A stretch of 64,000 nucleotides of DNA from Bradyrhizobium forestalis. Lineage in GTDB: Bacteria > Pseudomonadota > Alphaproteobacteria > Rhizobiales > Xanthobacteraceae. A program made the position numbers and the translations under genes. The stretch is from the NCBI RefSeq assembly GCF_002795245.1, contig NZ_PGVG01000021.1:61320-125319 (forward strand). The letters run 5' to 3'. Of the stretch, positions 7,729 to 17,232 are shown piece after piece. Position 1 is the first letter of the stretch. Every line of letters starts with the position of its first letter. The notes under the pieces were generated by a model. The model searched no databases, had not been told where the DNA came from, and saw only the letters and a program-made list of their open reading frames with translations.

Positions 7729-9798
7729 TCAGGCGGCGAATTCCGGGGTGATCGATGGGCTGTCAGTGATGACGCGGCTCGCCGCCGCCGGCTGCCCGTC
7801 GAGCCATTGCAGCACGGCCTCGAGCGGCTGCGGCCGCTGATAGAGGAACCCCTGCCCGAACCTTACGCCCATTTCACGCATGGCCTCGGCCTGCTCGGCC
7901 CGCTCGATGCCTTCGGCAATCAGGGTCAGTCCCAGCGTGCCGGCGAGCGATGCGATGACGCCGACGATCGCCTTGTCTTCCGCGCTATCGGGAATCTCGC
8001 TGATGAACGCCTTGTCGATCTTGACCTTGTCGAGCGGGAAGCGCCTGAGATGCGCGAGCGAAGAGTAGCCGGTGCCGAAATCGTCGAGTGCGATCGTGGC
8101 CCCCAGCCGCCGCAGGCGATGCAGCGTTTCTGAGGCGCTGGCGATGTTGTTGATCAGCGATCCCTCGGTGATCTCGAGCTCGAGCATCGATGCCGCGACG
8201 CCGAAGCGCGCGCAGGTCGCGTGCAGCTCGGCGGCGAGCGAATGGTCGGCAAGCTCGGACGGCGGCAGATTGATCGCGATCCGGATCCGCGGCCTGCCAG
8301 CGGCGGCCAACCGCTGCAAGGCCCAGCAGGCATCGGTCAGCACGTAGCGGGTCAGCCGCGCATTGTTGCCGCTGCGCTCGATCAGCGGCAGGAATTCGCC
8401 GGGACCGATCACGCCATGGTCGGGATGGCGCCAGCGGATCAGCGCTTCCAGGCCGACGACCTCGTGGCTTTCGAGGTCGACCTGGCTCTGGTACCAGACC
8501 TCGAACTGCCTCTCGGCGAAGCCGGCGGGAATGGCGAGCTCGAGATCCCTGCGGCGGCGGTAGTCGCGCTGCAGCGCTTCGTCCAGCACGGCGACCGTGC
8601 CGGGCGCCTTGCTCTTGGCATGATAGAGCGCGATGTCGGCGAGCGTCGGCAAATGCGACAGCTCCGGATCGTCGGCGCGGCGCACGGCAAGACCGATGCT
8701 GGCGCGCGGCACCACCTGCTTGTCGTGAAGCCGGATCGGTTCGGAAATGGCGTCGAGCACCTGCTGTGCGAATGCGTGCGCGGCCTGTTCGTCGCTCACC
8801 TCGGGACGAATGACGACGAACTCGTCGCCGCCGAGCCGGGCAACCCAGTCCTCCGCTTCGACCGCGCGACGAAGACGCTGCGAAATCTGGACCAGGAACG
8901 CGTCGCCGGCCTCATGACCGAAAGTGTCGTTGATGCCCTTGAAGTCGTCGAGGTCGATGAAGCAGAACGCGACCAGCGTATCCGGCGAGCCCCCGTCCCG
9001 GCTTGCCACGGCCAGGCGCTCGGTCAGTGCGCGCCGGTTCGGCAGCCCGGTGAGCGGATCGTGCGTCGCCATGTGCCCGAGCCGGTCCAGCGCGCCCGAC
9101 GTCGTGTGCTGCATGGCGTTGAAGGCGCGCGCGAGCTGACCGAATTCGTTCGAGGATGTGACGTCCGCCGGATAGGCGCGGCCGTCCTGCTTGCTGCGCT
9201 GGATCGCCGACATCATGGCCGCCAGCGGCCTGCCGATGAAGACGTTGGCGGAGATCCGCATGGCGATCAGGGTCGCAAACGTTGCGAGCAGGCCGACGAC
9301 CAGCAGCAACACCAGGCGGCTGCCCGCATCCGCGTACAGCGTCGTGCGGGAATAGGCGATGGCGATGCGGCCGGCCTGAACGGCCATGTTGCCGTTGCTG
9401 TAGTGGATCGGGCGCGAGATCTCCGCCACCGGCTGGCCTTCGGGGCGCGCGACCACGCGGGCGATCGCGGCGCCGGTATCGTCATAGACGGCCGCCGCCG
9501 CGATGGTCTCATCGTGCATGATCTCGTTGAGCACGCCCGTGACCTGGTCATAGCGCATCTTCCAGAGCGGCTCGGCGATCAGCTCGGCCCGGCTCTCGGC
9601 GACGCGGGCCATGCGGGCGTCGAGCTGCCTGAGCTGCGACCAGAAGCTCGATGCCTCGACGCCGGCGGAAGCGAGCAGCTGCACCAAGAGCAGAACGGGC
9701 ACGGTGGCCCAGATCATCGCGTGGACGACCGAGCGCAAGCGCGGTGGCGCTGCCTGCTGGTCGCGATCCGGATCGGTCATCGCCTCATCCTTGCGCAT
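7729..9798 (-). CDS. membrane GGDEF-EAL cyclic-di-GMP enzyme with periplasmic sensor region
   Basis: 689 residues: TM1 about 24-44, periplasmic region 45-160, TM2 161-181, HAMP 182-234, GGDEF domain 240-400 and EAL domain 420-670. The cyclase signature RLGGDEF (323-327) is intact; the inhibitory RxxD site five residues before it is replaced by EAED, so feedback inhibition is probably lost. EAL (451-453) and the DDFGTGYSSL loop are also intact, so both making and degrading c-di-GMP look possible. Its ATG overlaps the TGA of the periplasmic binding protein gene by one base (TGATG), showing translational coupling. An alternative ATG is at 9780. The binding protein is the likely ligand sensor. 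Confidence 0.93.
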   Translation of the reverse strand: MRKDEAMTDPDRDQQAAPPRLRSVVHAMIWATVPVLLLVQLLASAGVEASSFWSQLRQLDARMARVAESRAELIAEPLWKMRYDQVTGVLNEIMHDETIAAAAVYDDTGAAIARVVARPEGQPVAEISRPIHYSNGNMAVQAGRIAIAYSRTTLYADAGSRLVLLLVVGLLATFATLIAMRISANVFIGRPLAAMMSAIQRSKQDGRAYPADVTSSNEFGQLARAFNAMQHTTSGALDRLGHMATHDPLTGLPNRRALTERLAVASRDGGSPDTLVAFCFIDLDDFKGINDTFGHEAGDAFLVQISQRLRRAVEAEDWVARLGGDEFVVIRPEVSDEQAAHAFAQQVLDAISEPIRLHDKQVVPRASIGLAVRRADDPELSHLPTLADIALYHAKSKAPGTVAVLDEALQRDYRRRRDLELAIPAGFAERQFEVWYQSQVDLESHEVVGLEALIRWRHPDHGVIGPGEFLPLIERSGNNARLTRYVLTDACWALQRLAAAGRPRIRIAINLPPSELADHSLAAELHATCARFGVAASMLELEITEGSLINNIASASETLHRLRRLGATIALDDFGTGYSSLAHLRRFPLDKVKIDKAFISEIPDSAEDKAIVGVIASLAGTLGLTLIAEGIERAEQAEAMREMGVRFGQGFLYQRPQPLEAVLQWLDGQPAAASRVITDSPSITPEFAA

Positions 9799-10946
9799 CA
9801 GTCCGCGACGCCTTCGGGAAGCGGCAGCGACGAGATGAGCCCATCGAGGGAGAAGTCATATTGACCGCAGCGGCCGGCCTTCGCCCGGAACCGCGCAAAG
9901 TCGATCCGGTCGAACGCCCGCGCCTTGATGAGGTCGCCAACCGAAGCGAGATTGTCGCGCGTGATCGCCGACGTCTTGACCTCGACGCGGGGCGAAACGG
10001 CTGCGAAATCGCAGCCATCGGCATAGTCGCGCAGGAGCACAATCGACCAGCCGCCGAGCAGGAAATGCCCGCCGTCGGTCAGGAGCAGACGACCCGCCTT
10101 GATCTCGCGCAGCGCGTCCTCGGACCAGTTGAGACCCACCACCTGGATGTTCCGACCGGGCACGAGGCCGACAGCGATCACCGCGCGCAGCGCGCCGAGC
10201 GCCATCGGATCGTTTCCGGCCCAGATGCCGGCAGGCCGGATCCCCTTGCGAGAAGCCCAGCCCAGGTAGTTCGCCGTGACCCGCTCGGCCTCCGACTGCG
10301 TCCAATTGGCGAACAGCAACCGGTCCACCACGACGTCAGGCGCGGCATCCACGGCCAGCTTGAGACCGGCGTTGCGGGCAATCGAGGCGGGCGTGATCTC
10401 GTCGCCGCCGATGCCGAGAATGTGGATCTTGCCGTCGGGACTCTGCCATTTTTCGGCACGCGCTAACCCGATCAGCGCATTGGCCATCCGTGCGCCCGCG
10501 GTCTGAAGATCGGTCGTGATGTCGCCGAGCCATGTCTTGAGCTTTTGACGCGGCGGTCCAAGACGCGCCGCATCCTCGCCGATCAGCGTGTTCGAGAGCA
10601 GCAGCGTCTTGACGCCCGCAGCCTCGGCCGCCTCCAGGATCGGGACGGCGGCGGACTCCTCGTTCGACAGGATGAGGAAATCGGGCTTGTCAGGACGTGC
10701 CAACACGCGGAAGCCGAGCTCCTGCATGGTGCGGTAATTCCGCTCGCTGGTCAGCACCTCGACATGCGCGTCGAGCTTGCGCCCGGCGGCCTGCATGGTC
10801 TGCGCGACCATGTCCCAATAAACCTCGCCGGTCTTGCCGGGATTGACGAAGACGATGTCGAGGGGCTTGGCAAGGCTACGGTCGGCGGACGCGAAAACGC
10901 CGCAGGCCATGCCCGCAGCGAGCAGTACTCGCAGGAATCTCGTCAT
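9798..10946 (-). CDS. periplasmic sugar-type (LacI-like) substrate-binding protein, probable sensor partner
   Basis: 382 residues from the ATG at 10946, which has GGAGAGAA upstream; the frame is open farther but that part is not a signal peptide. Residues 1-25 form a signal peptide (MTRFLRVLLAAGMACGVFA). The mature part starts DIVFVNPGKTGEVYW and has the two-lobe pattern of ribose/galactose-type binding proteins, including IWAGNDPMALGALRA in the second lobe. No ABC permease or ATPase is nearby; instead the next gene is a membrane GGDEF-EAL protein, coupled by a 1-base overlap. That suggests a ligand sensor rather than transport. Ligand unknown. Confidence 0.88.
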   Translation of the reverse strand: MTRFLRVLLAAGMACGVFASADRSLAKPLDIVFVNPGKTGEVYWDMVAQTMQAAGRKLDAHVEVLTSERNYRTMQELGFRVLARPDKPDFLILSNEESAAVPILEAAEAAGVKTLLLSNTLIGEDAARLGPPRQKLKTWLGDITTDLQTAGARMANALIGLARAEKWQSPDGKIHILGIGGDEITPASIARNAGLKLAVDAAPDVVVDRLLFANWTQSEAERVTANYLGWASRKGIRPAGIWAGNDPMALGALRAVIAVGLVPGRNIQVVGLNWSEDALREIKAGRLLLTDGGHFLLGGWSIVLLRDYADGCDFAAVSPRVEVKTSAITRDNLASVGDLIKARAFDRIDFARFRAKAGRCGQYDFSLDGLISSLPLPEGVAD

Positions 10947-11140
10947 TTCTCTCCGCCGCCCCCCAATGGTTCCGACGTTGGACCTGCGTCCGCTAACATT
11001 TGGCAAAATCCGAGCAGGCACCGCAGCGCAGAGCTAATGAAAGGTATATCTCCCGTGCCGAATTGAGATCATCGAAGCGCGGCGATCGGTCCGCCATTCC
11101 GTGCTATCAGCAGATCTGAAACCCGCGACTCGCTGTCCTC

Positions 11141-12586
<1,446 letters not shown>

Positions 12587-12676
12587 GCGGAGGTGACGCC
12601 GGAGGCCCTCGCCGCTATACAGCCGTCACAAAAGCAGCATGGGATTGCGAGGTTGCGGCCTTGCCGGGAACGCCGT

Positions 12677-12696
12677 CTGCCCTTCTTTTAGGGCAG
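12677..12696. terminator. hairpin between radA and cvpA (weak terminator candidate)
   Basis: CTGCCC (12677-12682) pairs with GGGCAG (12691-12696) across an 8-base loop. There is no U-run after it on the + strand, so it could be an mRNA-stability hairpin instead of an intrinsic terminator. Confidence 0.3.
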
Positions 12697-12755
12697 CGGC
12701 CAAACACCGATTCGGCTAGAGCGCCTTTGAGAGTACGAGCGGACCAGACCAGCCG

Positions 12756-13385
12756 ATGCCAGTAACCATCCTCGACCTGATCCTGCTCGGTGTGATGCTG
12801 ATCTCGGGCCTGCTCGCCATGGTCCGCGGCTTCATGCGCGAAATCCTGTCGATCGCGGCCTGGGGCGCGGCGGCAATCGTGACGCTGTACTCGTTCTCGA
12901 AGCTGCTGCCGACCGCCAAGACCTATTTCAACAACGACACCGTCGCGAGCGTGGTCGTGGTCGCCGGCGTGTTCGTGGGCACCCTGGTCGTGGTCTCCGT
13001 CATCACGGTCCGGATCTCCGACATGATCCTGGATTCGCGAATCGGCGCGCTGGATCGTACCCTCGGCTTCCTGTTTGGGCTGGCTCGCGGGCTTTTGATC
13101 GTCGTGGTCGCCTTCCTCTTCTTCACCTGGCTGGTGCCGGACAAGCAGCGCCCGGACTGGGTCACGGGGGCCAAGTCCCGCGTCGTGCTCCAGGGAACCG
13201 GCGATTGGCTGATGGCCCTCTTGCCCGACGACCCCGAGAACACCATCTTGAAGAGATTCAAGAAAAACAAACCAGATGATGATCAAGCTGAATCCGAGCA
13301 GCAGCCTTCGGGCAGCGGCGACGGATACAGTAAATCGGCTCGTGACGGCATGAAGAAGCTGATCGAGAAACCTGCGGCGCGTTGA
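12756..13385 (+). CDS. cvpA: CvpA family membrane protein
   Basis: 209-residue inner-membrane protein with four hydrophobic segments in the first 125 residues (VTILDLILLGVMLISGLLAM starts the first), and the family's MVRGFMREILSIAAWGAA after helix 1. The C-terminal 65 residues are hydrophilic and low-complexity. CvpA is named for colicin V production in E. coli and is found before purF in many proteobacteria, as here (28 bases to purF). Its molecular role is not settled; links to envelope stress and biofilm have been reported for the family. Confidence 0.9.
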   Translation: MPVTILDLILLGVMLISGLLAMVRGFMREILSIAAWGAAAIVTLYSFSKLLPTAKTYFNNDTVASVVVVAGVFVGTLVVVSVITVRISDMILDSRIGALDRTLGFLFGLARGLLIVVVAFLFFTWLVPDKQRPDWVTGAKSRVVLQGTGDWLMALLPDDPENTILKRFKKNKPDDDQAESEQQPSGSGDGYSKSARDGMKKLIEKPAAR

Positions 13386-13413
13386 TAGAGCCCTAAAGAG
13401 AGGCGCGGACGAG

Positions 13414-14937
13414 ATGCGACACCCTGACCAGGACGCCCAACTTGATCTCGATCCAAACGCCGGCAAGGGGCCGGCCGCGCTGGAGCTTCAGGACGATCTG
13501 GAAGGCGATACGCTGCGCGAGGAATGCGGCGTCTTCGGCATCTACGGTCACCCTGATGCGGCCGCCATCACTGCGCTCGGCCTTCACGCCCTCCAGCACC
13601 GCGGCCAGGAGGCCGCCGGCATCGTCTCCTACGACGGCAGCCGCTTTCACTCGGAACGCCGCCTCGGCCTCGTCGGCGACACCTTCTCCCGCCGCGAGGT
13701 GATCGACCGCCTGCCCGGCAGCGTGGCGGTCGGCCATGTCCGCTATTCCACCACCGGCGCCACCATCCTGCGCAACGTGCAGCCGCTGTTCGCCGAGCTC
13801 AATGCCGGCGGCCTCGCGGTCGCGCATAACGGCAACCTCACCAACGGCCTGACGCTGCGCCGCGAGCTCGTGCGGCACGGTGCGATGATGCAGTCGACCA
13901 CCGACACCGAGGTGATCCTGCACCTGGTCGCCCGCTCCAAGCGCGCCCGCTTCATCGAGCGCTATATCGACGCGCTGCGCGAGATCGAGGGCGCCTATGC
14001 GCTGGTCTCGCTCACCAACAAGAAACTGGTCGGCGCGCGCGATCCGCGCGGCATCCGCCCGCTGGTGCTCGGCGAGCTCGACGGCTGTCCGATCCTGACC
14101 TCGGAGACCTGCGCGCTCGACATCATCGGCGCGCGCTTCGTGCGCGACATCGAGCCCGGCGAAGTCATCGTGTTCGACGAGAACGGCCAGGACATTCACA
14201 AGCCGTTCCCGCCGATGGCGCCGCGCCCCTGCATCTTCGAATACATCTACTTCTCCCGGCCGGATTCCATCGTCCACGGCCGCTCGGTCTACGAGGTGCG
14301 CAAGGCCTTCGGTGCCCAGCTCGCGCGCGAGAGCCACGTGCCGATCGACGTCGTCGTGCCGGTGCCGGATTCCGGCGTGCCGGCCGCGGTCGGCTACAGC
14401 CAGCATTCCGGCGTGCCGTTCGAGCTCGGCATCATCCGCAACCATTATGTCGGCCGCACCTTCATCCAGCCGACGCAGGCGATCCGCGAATCCGGCGTGC
14501 GCATGAAGCACTCGGCCAACCGTGCCGCGATCGAAGGCAAGCGCATCATCCTGATCGACGACTCGCTGGTGCGCGGCACCACCTCGAAGAAGATCGTGCG
14601 CATGATGCGCGATGCCGGCGCCAAGGAAGTGCATTTCCGCCTGGCCTCGCCGCCGATCCTCTATCCCGATTATTACGGCATCGACCTGCCCGACCGCGGC
14701 GGCCTGCTCGCAGCGACGCATTCGCTAGAGGAGATGCGCGAGATCATCGGCGCCGACTCGCTCGCCTTCCTCTCGATCGACGGCATGTACCGCGCCATGG
14801 GCGAGCCCGGCCGCGACCCCGCCAATCCGAAGTTCTCGGACCACTGCTTCACCGGGGCCTATCCGACCCACCTCACCGACCAGACCCAGACCGAACAGCA
14901 GCCGCGGCAGTTGTCGCTGCTGGCGGAGGCGAGCTGA
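13414..14937 (+). CDS. purF: amidophosphoribosyltransferase
   Basis: First committed step of purine synthesis: PRPP plus glutamine to phosphoribosylamine. An N-terminal propeptide of about 37 residues precedes the nucleophile Cys38 in LREECGVFGIYG; the propeptide has to be removed for the Ntn-glutaminase to work. The glutaminase domain has GHVRYSTTG, and the phosphoribosyltransferase domain has the PRPP loop LIDDSLVRGTT. No FeS-ligand assignment was attempted. The 507-aa length and place after cvpA fit the family. The ATG at 13414 gives the propeptide length common in rhizobia. Confidence 0.96.
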   Translation: MRHPDQDAQLDLDPNAGKGPAALELQDDLEGDTLREECGVFGIYGHPDAAAITALGLHALQHRGQEAAGIVSYDGSRFHSERRLGLVGDTFSRREVIDRLPGSVAVGHVRYSTTGATILRNVQPLFAELNAGGLAVAHNGNLTNGLTLRRELVRHGAMMQSTTDTEVILHLVARSKRARFIERYIDALREIEGAYALVSLTNKKLVGARDPRGIRPLVLGELDGCPILTSETCALDIIGARFVRDIEPGEVIVFDENGQDIHKPFPPMAPRPCIFEYIYFSRPDSIVHGRSVYEVRKAFGAQLARESHVPIDVVVPVPDSGVPAAVGYSQHSGVPFELGIIRNHYVGRTFIQPTQAIRESGVRMKHSANRAAIEGKRIILIDDSLVRGTTSKKIVRMMRDAGAKEVHFRLASPPILYPDYYGIDLPDRGGLLAATHSLEEMREIIGADSLAFLSIDGMYRAMGEPGRDPANPKFSDHCFTGAYPTHLTDQTQTEQQPRQLSLLAEAS

Positions 14938-14947
14938 CGCGGAAGGC

Positions 14948-15050
14948 GTCATCCCGGGGCGGTCCGCAGGACCGAACCCGGGATCTCGGGATTCCCCGGT
15001 GCGCAATTGCGCACTTGTGGTCTGGTGCTTCGCACCATCCCGGAATGACG
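14948..15050. repeat. multi-hairpin palindromic intergenic element (type C)
   Basis: Outer arms CGTCATCCCGG (14948-14958) and CCGGAATGACG (15040-15050) are inverted copies. Inside are GGTCC-GCA-GGACC, CCCGGGATCTCGGG, a GTGCGCAATTGCGCAC palindrome and TGGTGC-TTC-GCACCA. This cloverleaf-like arrangement is typical of bradyrhizobial dispersed intergenic elements. It separates purF from the SDR gene; no reading frame in it is credible. Confidence 0.75.
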
Positions 15051-15096
15051 GTCGTGAGGGGCTTGTCCCGGCCATCCACGCCTGTAAAACCCCGCC

Positions 15097-15837
15097 ATGA
15101 CAAAACCCCTCGCCAACCGCATCGCTCTCGTCACCGGCGCCTCGCGCGGCATCGGATTCGCCACGGCACGCGCGCTGGCCAAAGCCGGCGCGCACATCGT
15201 TGCAGTGGCGCGCACGCAAGGCGGGCTGGAGGAGCTCGACGACGAGATCCGCAAGCACGGCGGCAGCGCCACCCTGGTGCCGCTCAACCTCACCGATTCC
15301 GACGGCATCGCGCGGCTCGGCGCCGGCCTGCATGAGCGCTACGGCAAGCTCGACATCCTCGTCGGCAATGCCGGCGTGCTCGGCCCCTCCTCGCCGATCG
15401 GCCATATCGAGCTGAAGACCTTCAACGACGTGATGGCGGTGAATGTCTCCGCGAACTTCCAGCTGATCCGCTGCATGGAGCCGCTGCTGAAGCAGTCCGA
15501 CGCCGGGCGCGCGGTGTTCATCACCTCGGGCGCCGCCACCAAGGCGACCGCCTATGTCAGCCCCTACGCCGCCTCCAAGGCTGCGCTGGAAACGCTGGCG
15601 CGCGCCTGGGCGCAGGAGACCGCGAACACGCCGCTGCGCGTCAACCTGTTCAATCCCGGCCCGGTCCGCACCCGCATGCGCGCCACGCTGATGCCGGGCG
15701 AGGATCCTGCAACGCTCGACACGCCCGAGCAGGTCGCCGAATTCATCGTGCCGCTCTGCGCGCCCGCATGGACCGAGACCGGCAAGTTCTACGACTACAA
15801 GACCCGCACCTTGATGAGCTTCCGCGCGCCGGCCTGA
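15097..15837 (+). CDS. short-chain dehydrogenase/reductase (SDR)
   Basis: 246-residue NAD(P)-dependent oxidoreductase of the classical SDR type. The cofactor loop TGASRGIGFATA is near the N-terminus, NAG (VGNAGVLGPSS) follows, and the catalytic set is Ser in FITSGAA and Tyr-x3-Lys in SPYAASKAAL. After the catalytic Lys comes NLFNPGPVRT, as in family members. The substrate is unknown. In related genomes an SDR of this kind follows purF. Confidence 0.92.
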   Translation: MTKPLANRIALVTGASRGIGFATARALAKAGAHIVAVARTQGGLEELDDEIRKHGGSATLVPLNLTDSDGIARLGAGLHERYGKLDILVGNAGVLGPSSPIGHIELKTFNDVMAVNVSANFQLIRCMEPLLKQSDAGRAVFITSGAATKATAYVSPYAASKAALETLARAWAQETANTPLRVNLFNPGPVRTRMRATLMPGEDPATLDTPEQVAEFIVPLCAPAWTETGKFYDYKTRTLMSFRAPA

Positions 15838-15916
15838 TTGACTCCATGACCTCCCCGCGATTGACTGCGCGCGCTTAAGCGGCAGCAAGCCGCAGAGCCA
15901 AAAAAGGGAGGTGGCC

Positions 15917-17065
15917 ATGGCACCATGGCATGATCGCGCAGCGCTTCGCCGTGCGCTCGCAAATGTCGCTCACGCTTTCTCTCTCCTGATTGCGGCCATC
16001 GCATTTGCGCTTCCGGGCACGGCAACCGCCGGCGACATCCCAACTTTTGCGGTCGATCCCTCCTGGCCGAAGCAGCTGCCGAACAACTGGATCCTCGGCC
16101 AGGTCGGCGGCATCACCGTCGACTGGCAGGGCCACATCTGGGTGATCCATCGTCCACGCTCGCTCACCGACGACGAGAAGGGCGCGAGCCTCAACCCGCC
16201 GCGCTCCAAGTGCTGCGTGTCGGCGCCGCCGGTGCTCGAGTTCGACAGCGACGGCAATCTGCTGCGGTCCTGGGGCGGTCCCGGCCAAGGCTATGAATGG
16301 GTCGGCCGCGAGCACGGCATCGAGGTCGACGAGCGCGGCTTCGTCTGGGTCGGCGGCAATGCCGACAACGACAATGCGATCCTGAAGTTCACGCTCGACG
16401 GCAAGTTCGTCGCCCAGATCGGCAAGTTCGCGCCGAGCCTCGGCAGCAACGACACGACGCAGCTCGGCAAGCCCGCCGAGACCGCGATCGACAAGGAGGC
16501 GAACGAGATCTACGTCGCCGACGGCTACGGCAACCGCCGCGTCATCGTGTTCGACGCGACGACGCTCGCCTACAAGCGGCATTGGGGCGCCTACGGCAAC
16601 AAGCCTGATGACGCCAAGCAGGCGCCCTACGATCCCAAGGCCCCGGTCGCCCAGCAGTTCGGCAACCCCGTCCATTGCGTCAAGCTCGCCAATGACGGGC
16701 TGGTCTACGTCTGCGACCGCATCAACAACCGCGTCCAGGTGTTCAGGAAAGACGGGAGCTTCGTGAAGGAGTTCTTCTTCGAGAAGAACACGCTCGGCAA
16801 CGGCGCGGTGTGGGACATCGCGATCTGGCCCGACCCGAAGCAGACTTATTTGCTCAGCGCCGACGGCGAGAATAATGAGATCCGAGTCATCAAGCGCGAC
16901 GACGGCAGCGTGGTCGGCAGCTTCGGGCACAGCGGCCGCAATGCCGGGCAATTCCACTGGGTGCACGCCATGGCGATCGATGCCAAGGGTAATGTCTATA
17001 CCGCCGAGGTCGATACCGGAAAGCGCATCCAGAAGTTCACGCTGACATCGGACGCGCTCAAATAG
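15917..17065 (+). CDS. secreted NHL-repeat (six-bladed beta-propeller) protein
   Basis: 382 residues. A strong GGGAGG at 15906-15911 places the start at ATG 15917 rather than the in-frame GTG at 15911. Residues about 1-40 form a signal peptide ending in GTATAG. The mature protein repeats the NHL pattern: GGITVDWQGHIWVIH, GIEVDERGFVWVGGN, ANEIYVADGYGNRRVIVFD, LVYVCDRINNRVQVF and MAIDAKGNVYTAEV. Such propellers bind ligands or act as lyases; I cannot pick one. A conserved CC pair (KCCVSAPP) is in blade 1. Position suggests periplasm. Confidence 0.88.
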   Translation: MAPWHDRAALRRALANVAHAFSLLIAAIAFALPGTATAGDIPTFAVDPSWPKQLPNNWILGQVGGITVDWQGHIWVIHRPRSLTDDEKGASLNPPRSKCCVSAPPVLEFDSDGNLLRSWGGPGQGYEWVGREHGIEVDERGFVWVGGNADNDNAILKFTLDGKFVAQIGKFAPSLGSNDTTQLGKPAETAIDKEANEIYVADGYGNRRVIVFDATTLAYKRHWGAYGNKPDDAKQAPYDPKAPVAQQFGNPVHCVKLANDGLVYVCDRINNRVQVFRKDGSFVKEFFFEKNTLGNGAVWDIAIWPDPKQTYLLSADGENNEIRVIKRDDGSVVGSFGHSGRNAGQFHWVHAMAIDAKGNVYTAEVDTGKRIQKFTLTSDALK

Positions 17066-17099
17066 CGTCTCAACGCATCTTGCCCAAAAGTTAACCGAT

Positions 17100-17127
17100 G
17101 GATGACGCTACGACGAAGGCGTCATCC
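17100..17127. terminator. hairpin after the NHL gene (candidate terminator)
   Basis: GGATGACGC (17100-17108) and GCGTCATCC (17119-17127) form a perfect 9-bp stem with a 10-base loop. A U-run is lacking (GGCTTTAGG follows), so it may be a weak terminator or an RNA-processing site. Confidence 0.4.
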
Positions 17128-17232
17128 GGCTTTAGGTGCATTGCCGCCGGCCGTGGGACAGGCTAGAGCCATCAACCGGACCAAGACTCCGCAAGAGGGC
17201 CGTCCGCATATTTGACAATGGAGGAAACTTTC

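Noticed and set aside
8221..9864. 547-codon + strand open frame opposite the GGDEF-EAL gene
   Set aside because: Shadow of a protein with intact GGDEF, EAL and HAMP motifs.
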